From assembly GCA_016782835.1 (NCBI GenBank), contig JADHXS010000003.1:1-50074 (forward strand): 50,074 nucleotides of DNA, written 5' to 3'. The DNA is from Phycisphaerae bacterium (GTDB lineage Bacteria > Planctomycetota > Phycisphaerae > Sedimentisphaerales > Anaerohalosphaeraceae). This document shows, piece after piece, positions 32,998 through 40,710 of the stretch (position 1 is its first letter; each line of letters begins with the position of its first letter). The notes beneath the pieces are model-generated. The model made no database searches, was not told where the DNA came from, and saw nothing but the letters and a program-made list of their open reading frames with translations. Both the position numbers and the translations under genes were made by a program.

Positions 32998-33079
32998 CCG
33001 TTTTTTATAAAAATAAGGTAACATAAAGGTATCTGATTTTGTCTTATAAAACGGATGAAACAATGTGGTGAAGGGAATT

Positions 33080-33634
33080 ATGGCCGTTTACCCAGCCAGT
33101 TTAGAGAGTGTACTTGATCTGACGCAGGTTGATGCGACATGCAGTCAGCGGTGGATTTTGACGGCAATGCAGCAGCATGGGGCGGTCTTGGTATCCATGC
33201 TATGGCGCATCCTTGGTAACGAACAGGACGTCTGCGATATTTATCAGGAAACATTTCTGCGCTTGGCTCATCTGGAAAACCAGGCAAAACCCGACAATGT
33301 TCGGGCGTATCTTTTCAGGACGGCGTCAAATACGGCCATTACAATGCTTCGTCGTGAACAATTAAAAGTCCAATATCAGCGTCAGCTCTGTGAGAAGTAC
33401 AAACCCCATACCCATGATCCCGCCGGTTATCTGGATACGATGGATTTGCAGCAGCGACTCCGAGACGCCATCGCCAAACTTCCCGATTACCTCGGAGATG
33501 TTGTGGTCCTGCGGGATTTAGCTGAGATGCCGTATAAACAAGTGGCGAAAATTCTGGGAATTACAACCGCGGCCGCCAGGGTGTATCGTCATAAAGCGCT
33601 GAAACTGCTGGCGATGTGCATATCTGAAAAATGA
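33080..33634 (+). CDS. ECF-type RNA polymerase sigma factor
   Basis: Region 2 includes 'DVCDIYQETFLRLAHLENQA' and 'VRAYLFRTASNTAITMLRR'. Region 4 includes 'LPDYLGDVVVLRDLAEMPYK' and the recognition helix 'ITTAAARVYRHKALKLL'. The domain plan and length (184 residues) fit extracytoplasmic-function sigma factors. The ORF track starts at GTG 33065, but ATG 33080 has GAAGGGA four bases upstream and is preferred. The stop overlaps the next gene's ATG by four bases. The downstream gene carries a zinc anti-sigma motif, so the two form a sigma/anti-sigma pair. It is divergent from the secretion operon. Confidence 0.9.
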   Translation: MAVYPASLESVLDLTQVDATCSQRWILTAMQQHGAVLVSMLWRILGNEQDVCDIYQETFLRLAHLENQAKPDNVRAYLFRTASNTAITMLRREQLKVQYQRQLCEKYKPHTHDPAGYLDTMDLQQRLRDAIAKLPDYLGDVVVLRDLAEMPYKQVAKILGITTAAARVYRHKALKLLAMCISEK

Positions 33635-34155
33635 ACGGTAGGTGCGTTATGAAAAAAATGAATCATTCCAATCCATGCAAACAGGTGCGAAACAGGCAGG
33701 GTTTGTGGGCCTCATTAAAAGAGCGAGCCTGCCGGCATCTGGCTGATCACATTGCGACATGTCCGCGATGTCAGAAAAGACTGGCTCTGGTTAATCGTGT
33801 CGAGTTAGCGATGAGTCTCGTCAAATCTCAGCAGCACAATCTTGATTTGCTGGCCCGTGCAAATGCAAAAGCGATTGGCGTGTTAAAGCATTCTTTACGC
33901 AATACCCCCAAAACCGAACAACTCCGTCATTCAAAGCCGGACTGTCATTGGATTGAGAGAAAACGTCCGGTTATTGAGAGATTACTTAATATCGCTGCAT
34001 GTTTGTTCGTGGTCATGATGATTCGAATGGGAGTGACATCGTTGTTAACGAATGTTCAAACCAAAGGGAAAACCGCTCTTCATAACTATTATGCCCGCAA
34101 TCTGGACAGCGGGTTGGTCAACGAGATATTCCCCGACGATACAGCCCATGTGTAA
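33631..34155 (+). CDS. Putative membrane anti-sigma factor (HxxxCxxC zinc motif)
   Basis: 'ADHIATCPRCQKRLAL' contains the H-x3-C-x2-C motif of zinc-binding anti-sigma (ZAS) domains near residue 45. A single membrane helix follows at about residues 128-146 ('NIAACLFVVMMIRMGVTSLL'), and the last ~30 residues would face the periplasm. The gene overlaps the sigma gene by four bases, the usual coupled layout. ATG 33649 is an alternative start. The region between the zinc motif and the helix is basic and poorly conserved, so the family assignment rests on the motif, the helix and the neighbour. Confidence 0.75.
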   Translation: MNGRCVMKKMNHSNPCKQVRNRQGLWASLKERACRHLADHIATCPRCQKRLALVNRVELAMSLVKSQQHNLDLLARANAKAIGVLKHSLRNTPKTEQLRHSKPDCHWIERKRPVIERLLNIAACLFVVMMIRMGVTSLLTNVQTKGKTALHNYYARNLDSGLVNEIFPDDTAHV

Positions 34156-34169
34156 GATAATCCATTCCT

Positions 34170-35009
34170 TTATTTCAGTGTTTTATAGATTGTGAAGCAG
34201 CCAAGCAGAATCGTCACGATGGCAATGGCGAGCTTCAATTTTCGTTCACTGATAAATTTAACGCTTTTCGCCGACAGGGGAACAGACGCAATGGCCCCGG
34301 CAATAATCCAGGGAGCCAGTCTCCAACTGATCTCCTTGCCGATTAACAGGTACATCACCACGCCGACAAAGCAGGTAATCGATTCGGCCAGCGAAGTAAT
34401 CCCAACCGCGCTTTTGCCCTCGACACCGGAAAGCACCTGCCCGGCGGTAACAACCGGTCCGTAACCACCGCCGCTGATACCCTTGTTAAAAGAAGCAAGC
34501 AGTCCCATCCCCGTGACCTTCGCAAAGGAAAATTTCAGACTTCGATTGAAAAATATAAGAATCAAAATACCCATCGACAGAACAAGCACGCCGATGTACA
34601 TCTTGAGCCAGAATTTAGGAATATTGACGGCAACATAAACGGCCGCCACGGCCCCGACAGCGCTGCAGGCCCCGAACAGCAGGGCGATTTTAAGATGCAT
34701 CGGGAAAGATTTTCGCATACCCTGGAAATATTGAACAGGATGTGAAAACAGGTGATGAATACGAAGGGCATCTCGGTTGTTCGGACGAAAGTTGACGTTG
34801 CCTTCGGCGTGATGACAGATGCCCGCCAGCAGGCCGGTACAGAGTTCGCTGACGAGAATCGCCGGGACAATTTCGCTGACCTGAAACCCCATTAGCATAA
34901 ACACCGGCGTCAGGGTCGTGCCGTACCCCATTCCCAGCGTCGAGTCCATATATTCGCAGGCAAAAGCCAATACCATAATAGTGATAATTGTTGCAAGAGT
35001 CAGTTCCAT
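34170..35009 (-). CDS. TauE/SafE family sulfite/sulfonate exporter
   Basis: A membrane protein with about eight helices, of the TauE/SafE (DUF81) family, often exporting sulfite, sulfoacetate or related anions. 'DSTLGMGYGTTLTPVFMLMG' at the N-terminus and 'GGGYGPVVTAGQVLSGVEGK' in the middle are the two half-repeats typical of this family. ATG 35009 has a perfect GGAGGATTAAC ribosome binding site and is preferred over 35027. It directly follows an Rrf2 regulator on the same strand, overlapping its control region. The sulfur link is inferred from the family and the CymR-like neighbour; the substrate is unknown. Confidence 0.88.
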   Translation of the reverse strand: MELTLATIITIMVLAFACEYMDSTLGMGYGTTLTPVFMLMGFQVSEIVPAILVSELCTGLLAGICHHAEGNVNFRPNNRDALRIHHLFSHPVQYFQGMRKSFPMHLKIALLFGACSAVGAVAAVYVAVNIPKFWLKMYIGVLVLSMGILILIFFNRSLKFSFAKVTGMGLLASFNKGISGGGYGPVVTAGQVLSGVEGKSAVGITSLAESITCFVGVVMYLLIGKEISWRLAPWIIAGAIASVPLSAKSVKFISERKLKLAIAIVTILLGCFTIYKTLK

Positions 35010-35023
35010 GTTAATCCTCCACT

Positions 35024-35425
35024 TCAAATAAGGTCTTTTAAAGTCAGTTTTTCAAGTTTATCTGAAATATAGTCTCGGATGTCCTGAAAGACCGCCAGCA
35101 GGTTGGGTTCTTTCGAAAGCGGGGTATCCGAATGAAAGTATGTGCTGACCGATTCGGTCGGTGCCAATGCTCCGTCCATCAGGCGGATGACCGAGGCCAG
35201 CGAGATTTGGCCGGCAGGTTGTGCCAGTTGGTATCCGCCTTGTTTACCCCGGCGGGTTTTGATGAGGCGATGTTGGCGCAGGGTCATCAACAGAAATTCG
35301 AGATATTTCTTGGGGATATCACAGGCCGCGACAATCTCATCAACCTTGACAAAATGGTCTTTCGTCTGGCGGGTTAAATACAACAACGCTAAAATTGAGT
35401 ATTCACTTTTTGTCGTCAGTTTCAT
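35024..35425 (-). CDS. Rrf2 family transcriptional regulator (CymR-like)
   Basis: The N-terminal winged helix ('TTKSEYSILALLYL', 'IPKKYLEFLLMTLRQHRLI', 'RGKQGGYQLAQPAGQISL') is a clear Rrf2 domain. Only one Cys is present (in 'VAACDIPKK'), so the three-Cys iron-sulfur cluster of IscR and NsrR cannot form. In this it resembles CymR, the cysteine-metabolism repressor. It precedes the TauE exporter on the same strand with the RBS of the exporter overlapping its stop region, so it probably controls that gene and itself. Its own promoter is not obvious in the 20 bases before the DUF2490 stop. Confidence 0.9.
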   Translation of the reverse strand: MKLTTKSEYSILALLYLTRQTKDHFVKVDEIVAACDIPKKYLEFLLMTLRQHRLIKTRRGKQGGYQLAQPAGQISLASVIRLMDGALAPTESVSTYFHSDTPLSKEPNLLAVFQDIRDYISDKLEKLTLKDLI

Positions 35426-35445
35426 AGCTTTTCTTTTCCCTAAGA

Positions 35446-36090
35446 TTAAAATGAAAAAATGGTTTCAAAACCGGTTATAAAAACATCATCCCGTCCGTGG
35501 GTGGTTTTGTCTTTTTGGTGGATAAAGAAAAAATCAATATCCAATGTCTTATTAACATCCCAGACCACGCCGGCGTAAATACGATTTCGATTGTATCCGC
35601 TTTCTTCCTGGATGTAGATTTCATCGGCGATATACGGACGCAACGGCAAATCAAACAGATTTTTCGTTGAAGCCAGTTTCAGCCGGTTGCGATAACGAAA
35701 AACATCTTTTTTGTTCTCGAAATCACGAAATTCAAGGCGGTTACGATCCGAACATTTCAAACCCCATACTTCCTTTTTGATGCTCAACTCCACGTAAGGG
35801 CGGTTTTCCCGCTGCCATTCATGACTGGAATCTTCCTGATGGACCTGTCGAAAGCCCAGACCAAGGTCCAGCATGTCAGAAAACCCCTTATAGGTAAACA
35901 GGATTTCATTATGCTGCTCGAAGTGTTCACCATTGCGAAAACGGAAGTCCTCTTTAATTTTCATTTCCCAGTTGTCGTTCAGCCGGAAAGAAAAACTGGT
36001 CGCGGCCCAATGTTGCTGATTGTCGTCGCCTGCATGACACAAACACGAAACCGCAAGAACAAGGATGAAACAAAGCGTCGTTTTATTCAT
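35446..36090 (-). CDS. DUF2490 outer-membrane beta-barrel-like protein
   Basis: A signal peptide ('MNKTTLCFILVLAVSCLCHAG') is followed by strand-rich sequence with alternating aromatic residues: 'HWAATSFSFRLNDNWEMKIK' near the start and 'FETIFSF' at the very end, the terminal Phe being typical of outer-membrane barrels. The pattern 'RNRLEFRDFENKKDVFRYRN' is the DUF2490 core. At 214 residues a 10-12 strand barrel would fit. The function of the family is unknown. It is followed after 20 bases by the Rrf2 gene and has its own strong promoter. Confidence 0.82.
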   Translation of the reverse strand: MNKTTLCFILVLAVSCLCHAGDDNQQHWAATSFSFRLNDNWEMKIKEDFRFRNGEHFEQHNEILFTYKGFSDMLDLGLGFRQVHQEDSSHEWQRENRPYVELSIKKEVWGLKCSDRNRLEFRDFENKKDVFRYRNRLKLASTKNLFDLPLRPYIADEIYIQEESGYNRNRIYAGVVWDVNKTLDIDFFFIHQKDKTTHGRDDVFITGFETIFSF

Positions 36091-36186
36091 ATTTATTCCC
36101 TTAAAATCAAAAAAAACCGTCGAATGCCTAAGCCAAAATAGCCTGGATATCAGTTACTTCGGCTTATCTTTATTAACTCTATAAAC

Positions 36187-36215
36187 ATAATAGAGAAAAT
36201 CCATGCAAAAGTCAA
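36187..36215 (-). promoter_or_regulatory. Promoter of the DUF2490 gene
   Basis: On the minus strand TTGACT (36215-36210) and TATTAT (36192-36187) are 17 bases apart. The leader of about 90 bases has no clear aptamer. The promoter may also serve the Rrf2 and TauE genes downstream. Confidence 0.65.
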
Positions 36216-36258
36216 TACAAAATTTTCAGTTTTGAAAAAAAAGGGGATTTGCTACTTT

Positions 36259-36837
36259 TTAGGCTGCTAAAATGTGGGCAATGAGAATTTTCAGCCCAAT
36301 GGCGATAAGGATAAGCCCGCCGAGAATTTCGATTTTGTTTTCGAAGAAATGTCCCATTTTTTTGCCGATTTCATAGCCGATGTAGGATAAGGCAAAGGTA
36401 ACAGCCCCGATGAGGATGACCGCGGCGTAAATATGGTGCGTGACGAGCGACAGTGTTACGCCAACGGCCAGCGCATCGATACTGGTGGCAATACTTAATG
36501 CCACCAGAACGATAAGATTGGACGGGTTCTGCGGCGTTTTTTCCACCGCTTTGATTTTAAACGCCTCATAGATCATCTTGCCGCCGATGAGAACCAGTAG
36601 GCCGAACGCGATCCAGTGGTCATAATTGACAATATACTCGGCAAACGCATTTCCCGCTAAATAGCCCAAAAGGGGCATGATTGCCTGAAAGGCCCCGAAG
36701 AAAAACGCCATCCGCAGCGCATACCGAATATGCAGTTCTTTAAAAACCGAACCACTGACGACGGAAACCGCGAAGGCATCCATCGCCAGCCCGACGGCAA
36801 TCCCGGTTATCGTTATGATTTCAATGATGTCATCCAT
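36259..36837 (-). CDS. mntP: Manganese efflux pump MntP
   Basis: A six-helix membrane protein exporting Mn(II). The two symmetrical motifs 'LAMDAFAVSVVSG' near the N-terminus and 'SIATSIDALAVGVTLSL' in the middle carry the acidic residues needed for transport. Length (192) fits the family. It lies 16 bases after a metallophosphoesterase gene, so it is probably co-transcribed with it, and no yybP-ykoY manganese riboswitch is visible because there is no room upstream. MntP in an operon with a metal-dependent phosphoesterase may reflect shared metal homeostasis. Confidence 0.93.
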   Translation of the reverse strand: MDDIIEIITITGIAVGLAMDAFAVSVVSGSVFKELHIRYALRMAFFFGAFQAIMPLLGYLAGNAFAEYIVNYDHWIAFGLLVLIGGKMIYEAFKIKAVEKTPQNPSNLIVLVALSIATSIDALAVGVTLSLVTHHIYAAVILIGAVTFALSYIGYEIGKKMGHFFENKIEILGGLILIAIGLKILIAHILAA

Positions 36838-36853
36838 ACGATTCTAATTCATT

Positions 36854-37801
36854 CTATTGTGTCTGAGGCGCGATGTCAAAGACGGTGATTTCCGGGCGGG
36901 CAAACAAACGAACCTTTGGCGACCAACCGCCTTCCATGCCGATTCCGCGATTGACATAAAGGTGAATAGCCCCTTGCTGGTACAGGCCGGCCTCGTATTT
37001 TTTGCCGTGTTTGGACAGCGTCGTCAGGGCGCCGTAAAACGGCAATGCAATCTGTCCGCCATGCGTATGCCCGCACAGATACAAATCAATGGGCTTCTCA
37101 TCGATGGTGTCCATCATATCCGTATTATGATACAGAAGCAAATTAAACATTTCCAGCCGAAGTTGGTCGATAAGTTTTTGGTTATGCCGCCCGTTTTCAT
37201 AAGCAAGTCCTGCGATCGTGATGGATTCTCCGTCTTTTTCGATGACTTTTTTGTGCAGCCGCAATTCTTCAAAGCCGGTTCCTTCGAATAAGTCGAGATG
37301 TGACCAGTAACTGAAATCCCAATTACCCGTTACGGCGAATTTGCCCAACGGAGCTTTTAACGTTGCCATTGTGTTTTGAAATAACCCCAGTGCGGATGCC
37401 CGATTGAGGCAATCGCCGGTAAAAACAATGACATCTGGATTCAGCGCATGGATGATGCCGGGAAGTTTTTCTTCAAGACGGATTTTTTTATCACAATGCA
37501 GGTCGGATATCTGAACAACCCGGAAGTGGATATGCCGCAGTTTATCTGTTTTAATTGAAATGGTATTGATTTGAAACCAATACGGCTCAACAAAGTAACC
37601 ATAGAGAAAACAGGCAATTCCGATGATGCCGACAACATGCAGGAAAATGGCAAACCGGCCGGTCAGGATTTTGCGCGTATCCTTTTTGCGGATTTTCCGG
37701 ATCACCCACGTCAACCACAGGCGAGCGTAAAGATAATAGATCAGCAGAATGCTGCCGGCGAAGATCATAGCCGGCAGGGTGGACAGGGCGATCGATCTCA
37801 T
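36854..37801 (-). CDS. Membrane-anchored metallophosphoesterase (YkuE/LpxG-like)
   Basis: Two N-terminal membrane helices (residues 8-30 and 50-70) are followed by a calcineurin-like phosphoesterase domain: D100 and H102 in 'SDLHCD', D130 in 'FTGDC', N160 in 'TGNWDF', H225 in 'LLYHNTD', and 'CGHTHGGQ' (H245, H247). The usual GNHD motif reads GNWD, so the catalytic His is replaced by Trp 161. Related enzymes act on phospholipids or UDP-diacylglucosamine. It overlaps the DUF1638 gene by four bases and precedes mntP. The role here is unclear. Confidence 0.86.
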   Translation of the reverse strand: MRSIALSTLPAMIFAGSILLIYYLYARLWLTWVIRKIRKKDTRKILTGRFAIFLHVVGIIGIACFLYGYFVEPYWFQINTISIKTDKLRHIHFRVVQISDLHCDKKIRLEEKLPGIIHALNPDVIVFTGDCLNRASALGLFQNTMATLKAPLGKFAVTGNWDFSYWSHLDLFEGTGFEELRLHKKVIEKDGESITIAGLAYENGRHNQKLIDQLRLEMFNLLLYHNTDMMDTIDEKPIDLYLCGHTHGGQIALPFYGALTTLSKHGKKYEAGLYQQGAIHLYVNRGIGMEGGWSPKVRLFARPEITVFDIAPQTQ

Positions 37802-38571
37802 GGCAAATCCTCAGGTGATGTCTCCGCATGACCGCATTGGCCGCAGTGGGGCTCGCTTTTCATAATATGCGGCTCGGTCAGGTCGTCACGAATCATTTCG
37901 CCCGGATTGACAACCAGAAAATCGTCAGGGTTACAGTCGCCGTCCAGCAGTCGCTGCATCAGCGATGGGTCGCCTTTGATTTCGTCATATGCCCAGTTAA
38001 GGTAAGCGGCACACTGTTTGGTATAGGCTTTGGCATCCTCTGTTCCCGGCAGATTCCAGTCGATAAAAACCGCCCGCTGATATTCGGCAATCCAGGTCTG
38101 TTCGGTTTCCATCAGGTACTGTGCGTTGTCCGGGCCAAACTTTTCGGTATATTCGGCAAGTTTCTGTTCGTATCGGTCTTTGCCCGGCATCAGGTCGTTG
38201 CATTGTTCGAGCCAGCCGACACTGTACCAGTAAACACCCTTATGCGCATCGAAGTAGTCCTGATAGATATGCCGCGAGCCGAGCAGCAGGGTCATGCAGT
38301 CATGCCCGCGGGCAACGATAATCCGAATATCACTGTGAAGGCCGGTAATGCCGTTACTGCACAGGCAATAGCCCAGCAGGACAGCATCGTATGGCTTGCC
38401 GGCTGCATCGGTCGTTTTGTCCAATTCTTTCTGGACCTCGTTGCGCAGCACATCCGGCGTATCATGCAGTCCCTGCGGCATCAGCACAATATCGATGATG
38501 TTCTTGCTGCGGGACGCACACAAATACGCTTCCCGCTGCATCACTTTACAGGTTACAAACTTCAATCGCAT
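37798..38571 (-). CDS. DUF1638 domain protein
   Basis: 'KPYDAVLLGYCLCSNGITGL' (the conserved Y..C segment) and 'RIIVARGHDCMTLLLGSRHI' identify DUF1638, a family often found near corrinoid methyltransferase genes in anaerobes. A Cys-rich C-terminus ('HCGQCGHAE') is also present. The ORF track starts at 38586, but ATG 38571 is preferred because a TATAAT box lies seven bases upstream of it, so the transcript may begin at the start codon itself. No methyltransferase or corrinoid protein gene is in the window. The function of the family is not established. Confidence 0.82.
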   Translation of the reverse strand: MRLKFVTCKVMQREAYLCASRSKNIIDIVLMPQGLHDTPDVLRNEVQKELDKTTDAAGKPYDAVLLGYCLCSNGITGLHSDIRIIVARGHDCMTLLLGSRHIYQDYFDAHKGVYWYSVGWLEQCNDLMPGKDRYEQKLAEYTEKFGPDNAQYLMETEQTWIAEYQRAVFIDWNLPGTEDAKAYTKQCAAYLNWAYDEIKGDPSLMQRLLDGDCNPDDFLVVNPGEMIRDDLTEPHIMKSEPHCGQCGHAETSPEDLP

Positions 38572-38577
38572 GAGGAT

Positions 38578-38605
38578 ATTATACACCGAATATCGCTAAA
38601 TGCAA
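38578..38605 (-). promoter_or_regulatory. Promoter of DUF1638-phosphoesterase-mntP, possibly leaderless
   Basis: On the minus strand TTGCAT (38605-38600) and TATAAT (38583-38578) are 16 bases apart. The expected start lies at about 38571, the A of the DUF1638 ATG. Confidence 0.55.
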
Positions 38606-38645
38606 TTTCAAATCGGTATTCGGTTTTAAGATGCCCATTTCTGCA

Positions 38646-38678
38646 TAAAAAAAGCCGGACACGCTGCCCGGCTTTTTG
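38646..38678 (-). terminator. Rho-independent terminator after the ECF partner gene
   Basis: On the minus strand AAAAGCCGG pairs with CCGGCTTTT around a short loop, followed by a run of seven T. It lies just after the stop of the 441-residue gene at 38698 and before the DUF1638 promoter on the same strand. Confidence 0.8.
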
Positions 38679-38697
38679 TTCACTCGATTACTTACAA

Positions 38698-40023
38698 CTA
38701 TTGACCGGCGTCTATTTCTGCGAATGACTCGGCAAGTTCCTTCAGCCTGTCAAGACTCATTTTTTTATTGGCAGACAGACTCAAAACAACCCCGTTTGGC
38801 ATAACGATCATTGCCGTAAACCGTTCTTCGCTCAGGTTTTTAGCATCAAAGAACGCCGGACTGGCCTGTGCCAGACTGGTGAGGAAATGTTCTGCGTAAA
38901 TAGCGCCATTTGGATGACTGTAAAGTTTAATGTCGTTATCCGTCTCAAGAAGCAGTTGCTGTTGAGGTATCCACACCATCCGGTTCATATCATAATAATC
39001 CCCCTGAACGATAACGATGACATTCCCGTCGTCAACGTGTATTCCGGTCATATACACTTTGGCTCTCGACCCTAACGGATCAATCGTTTCTATGGCGCAG
39101 ATTTGATTCATCCACGGCAGTGTTATAACGGTGTACGCTGTATGGCTAAGATTCTTTTGAACGTTTTCAGGGGCAATTTCCGTCGGCTCAAACGGTCTAT
39201 AATCCTGTGTAATAGTTTCTATCGCGTATCCATCAGGAATATCTGTACTGAAAGCAGAAGGCTCAAGGTCAAAATCAAACTCGAATTCATCCAGGAAGAT
39301 GGTTTGCCTCAGTTGGCCGTCAATCAGATGTTTTAGTTCAATTTCTACCGGCAGTTTAGTCTCCGGATCCACCCAGACCGTAAAATCATTATTCGCGTTC
39401 GGTTGATGTCTAAAGCCCTGTAGAATTTTTCCGTCCTGCTTTTTGGTGCCCAGTTTTTCGGTTGACTCCTGCTCGAATTGCTTGACCATGTCGATGATGT
39501 CCGGGTCTTTTTTGGGACCAAATCCAAGGAGCTTTGTAACGACCGCTTTCTTTTGATCGGGGTAAAGCTCAATCGTTATTGCATCCGTTCCTCGCATGTC
39601 GATGATATGGATAGACCCATCCTCAACTTCCTGGCGTCTTAGAGAAAGATTCATGTGATACACATTCATTGTAGGCTGTTGAGGGCCTTCTTCACGAACA
39701 ACTCGTTGTCGGCATTTATATTTTTCATGATGATTAAGCTGCTCAACAACCTGAGCCCAGGCAACAGAGGCGCCGTCGATCGAACCGGTTATCCAATTGA
39801 TACCGACCAAAACGGCAAGAATAACAATTGCCGCCGCGGCGTATTTTGTGACTGGATATTTCATGATTATTCTCCAAAGTGTCGGCCGTAACGATGGGGC
39901 GGAAGATTGTGGGGTGTCCAGTTCGTTGTAACAATCGGCTAAAATCTTCCGGTCCAGTTCGGGCCGGGTTTGGTCATTAAAATTTTGTATGAGGTTTTCT
40001 ATTTTTTTCTCTGTTGGTCTCAT
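38698..40023 (-). CDS. Membrane protein paired with ECF sigma, MucB/LolA-like periplasmic part
   Basis: The 441-residue protein has a cytoplasmic N-terminus of about 55 residues (possible anti-sigma segment), one membrane helix (residues 60-78, 'AAAIVILAVLVGINWITG') and a long periplasmic part. The stretch 'FTVWVDPETKLPVEIELKHL' and 'FDFDLEPSAFSTDIPDGYAI' is typical of planctomycete proteins that follow ECF sigma genes and resemble MucB/RseB or LolA folds, which bind lipid-like signals. Its start overlaps the sigma gene by four bases. No zinc motif is present. I infer an anti-sigma or signal-receptor role; it could also be a lipoprotein-carrier-like protein. Confidence 0.72.
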   Translation of the reverse strand: MRPTEKKIENLIQNFNDQTRPELDRKILADCYNELDTPQSSAPSLRPTLWRIIMKYPVTKYAAAAIVILAVLVGINWITGSIDGASVAWAQVVEQLNHHEKYKCRQRVVREEGPQQPTMNVYHMNLSLRRQEVEDGSIHIIDMRGTDAITIELYPDQKKAVVTKLLGFGPKKDPDIIDMVKQFEQESTEKLGTKKQDGKILQGFRHQPNANNDFTVWVDPETKLPVEIELKHLIDGQLRQTIFLDEFEFDFDLEPSAFSTDIPDGYAIETITQDYRPFEPTEIAPENVQKNLSHTAYTVITLPWMNQICAIETIDPLGSRAKVYMTGIHVDDGNVIVIVQGDYYDMNRMVWIPQQQLLLETDNDIKLYSHPNGAIYAEHFLTSLAQASPAFFDAKNLSEERFTAMIVMPNGVVLSLSANKKMSLDRLKELAESFAEIDAGQ

Positions 40024-40556
40024 TTTTCAAGTTCCCCGTTAAGTAAAGACCTCAGTTTATCAATCCCGTAACGATAGCGTCCCTGAACGGTGGGAATACT
40101 GGTCTGTTGAATTCGGGCGATGTCTTTAAACTTCAGGCCGGCCTTGACCCGCAACACCACGACTTCCCGCTGCTCATCCGGCAGGGCTGACAGGTGCATT
40201 CTAAGCCTGTCAGCGATTTCCTGCGACTCAATCGGACAATGTGATGGGGATGCCTGCGGTTCCACCTGAAAATCCGTTGACACTGCATGGATCTTTTGTT
40301 TTCGCAACTGGCTTCTGGCCCTGTTGGCAACGCACGTCGCCAGATAACTTTTCAGGCTGCTCGTCAGATGGAAATCGCCGATATTTCGCGTGAAATTAAC
40401 GAAAACATCATGCAGGACATCTTCGGCCAGAGACATATCATGTAAAAGAGCGTTTGCCAACGTCAGCAGGAAATCCTTATGCCGGAGGTAGAGAATGCGC
40501 AGGGCGTCCTGATTGCCATTTTTCATCTGCTGAATCAATTTTTTGTCTGATTGCAT
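40020..40556 (-). CDS. ECF-type RNA polymerase sigma factor
   Basis: Region 2 is 'DALRILYLRHKDFLLTLANA' with 'SLAEDVLHDVFVNFTRNI', and region 4 is 'LPDEQREVVVLRVKAGLKFK' with recognition helix 'TSIPTVQGRYRYGIDKLRSL'. At 178 residues it is a two-domain ECF factor of a kind different from the one at 33080. It lies divergent from the M48 protease gene and upstream of its membrane-anchored partner. I see no clear self-promoter in the 150-base upstream gap. Confidence 0.9.
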   Translation of the reverse strand: MQSDKKLIQQMKNGNQDALRILYLRHKDFLLTLANALLHDMSLAEDVLHDVFVNFTRNIGDFHLTSSLKSYLATCVANRARSQLRKQKIHAVSTDFQVEPQASPSHCPIESQEIADRLRMHLSALPDEQREVVVLRVKAGLKFKDIARIQQTSIPTVQGRYRYGIDKLRSLLNGELEK

Positions 40557-40636
40557 CCTCTTTGAGTACTCCGACTAAAGCCTTCGATACTATAACGCTT
40601 TAAGAGGCGGTTTTGGTATAATTTTACGAAAAAAAC

Positions 40637-40666
40637 TTGCGAAAATGAACCGGTTTAGGGTTTAAT
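40637..40666 (+). promoter_or_regulatory. Possible promoter of the M48 protease gene
   Basis: TTGCGA at 40637-40642 and TTTAAT at 40661-40666 have an 18-base spacer, one longer than ideal. The ATG lies 45 bases downstream. A TATAAT at 40617-40622 also exists but lacks a recognisable -35 box. Confidence 0.35.
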
Positions 40667-40710
40667 AGATAGAAACAATAGAAAAACAGACCTTTTTAAG
40701 GAGCATGGCA

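Noticed and set aside
36838-36853. yybP-ykoY manganese riboswitch before mntP
   Set aside because: Only 16 bases separate mntP from the upstream gene.
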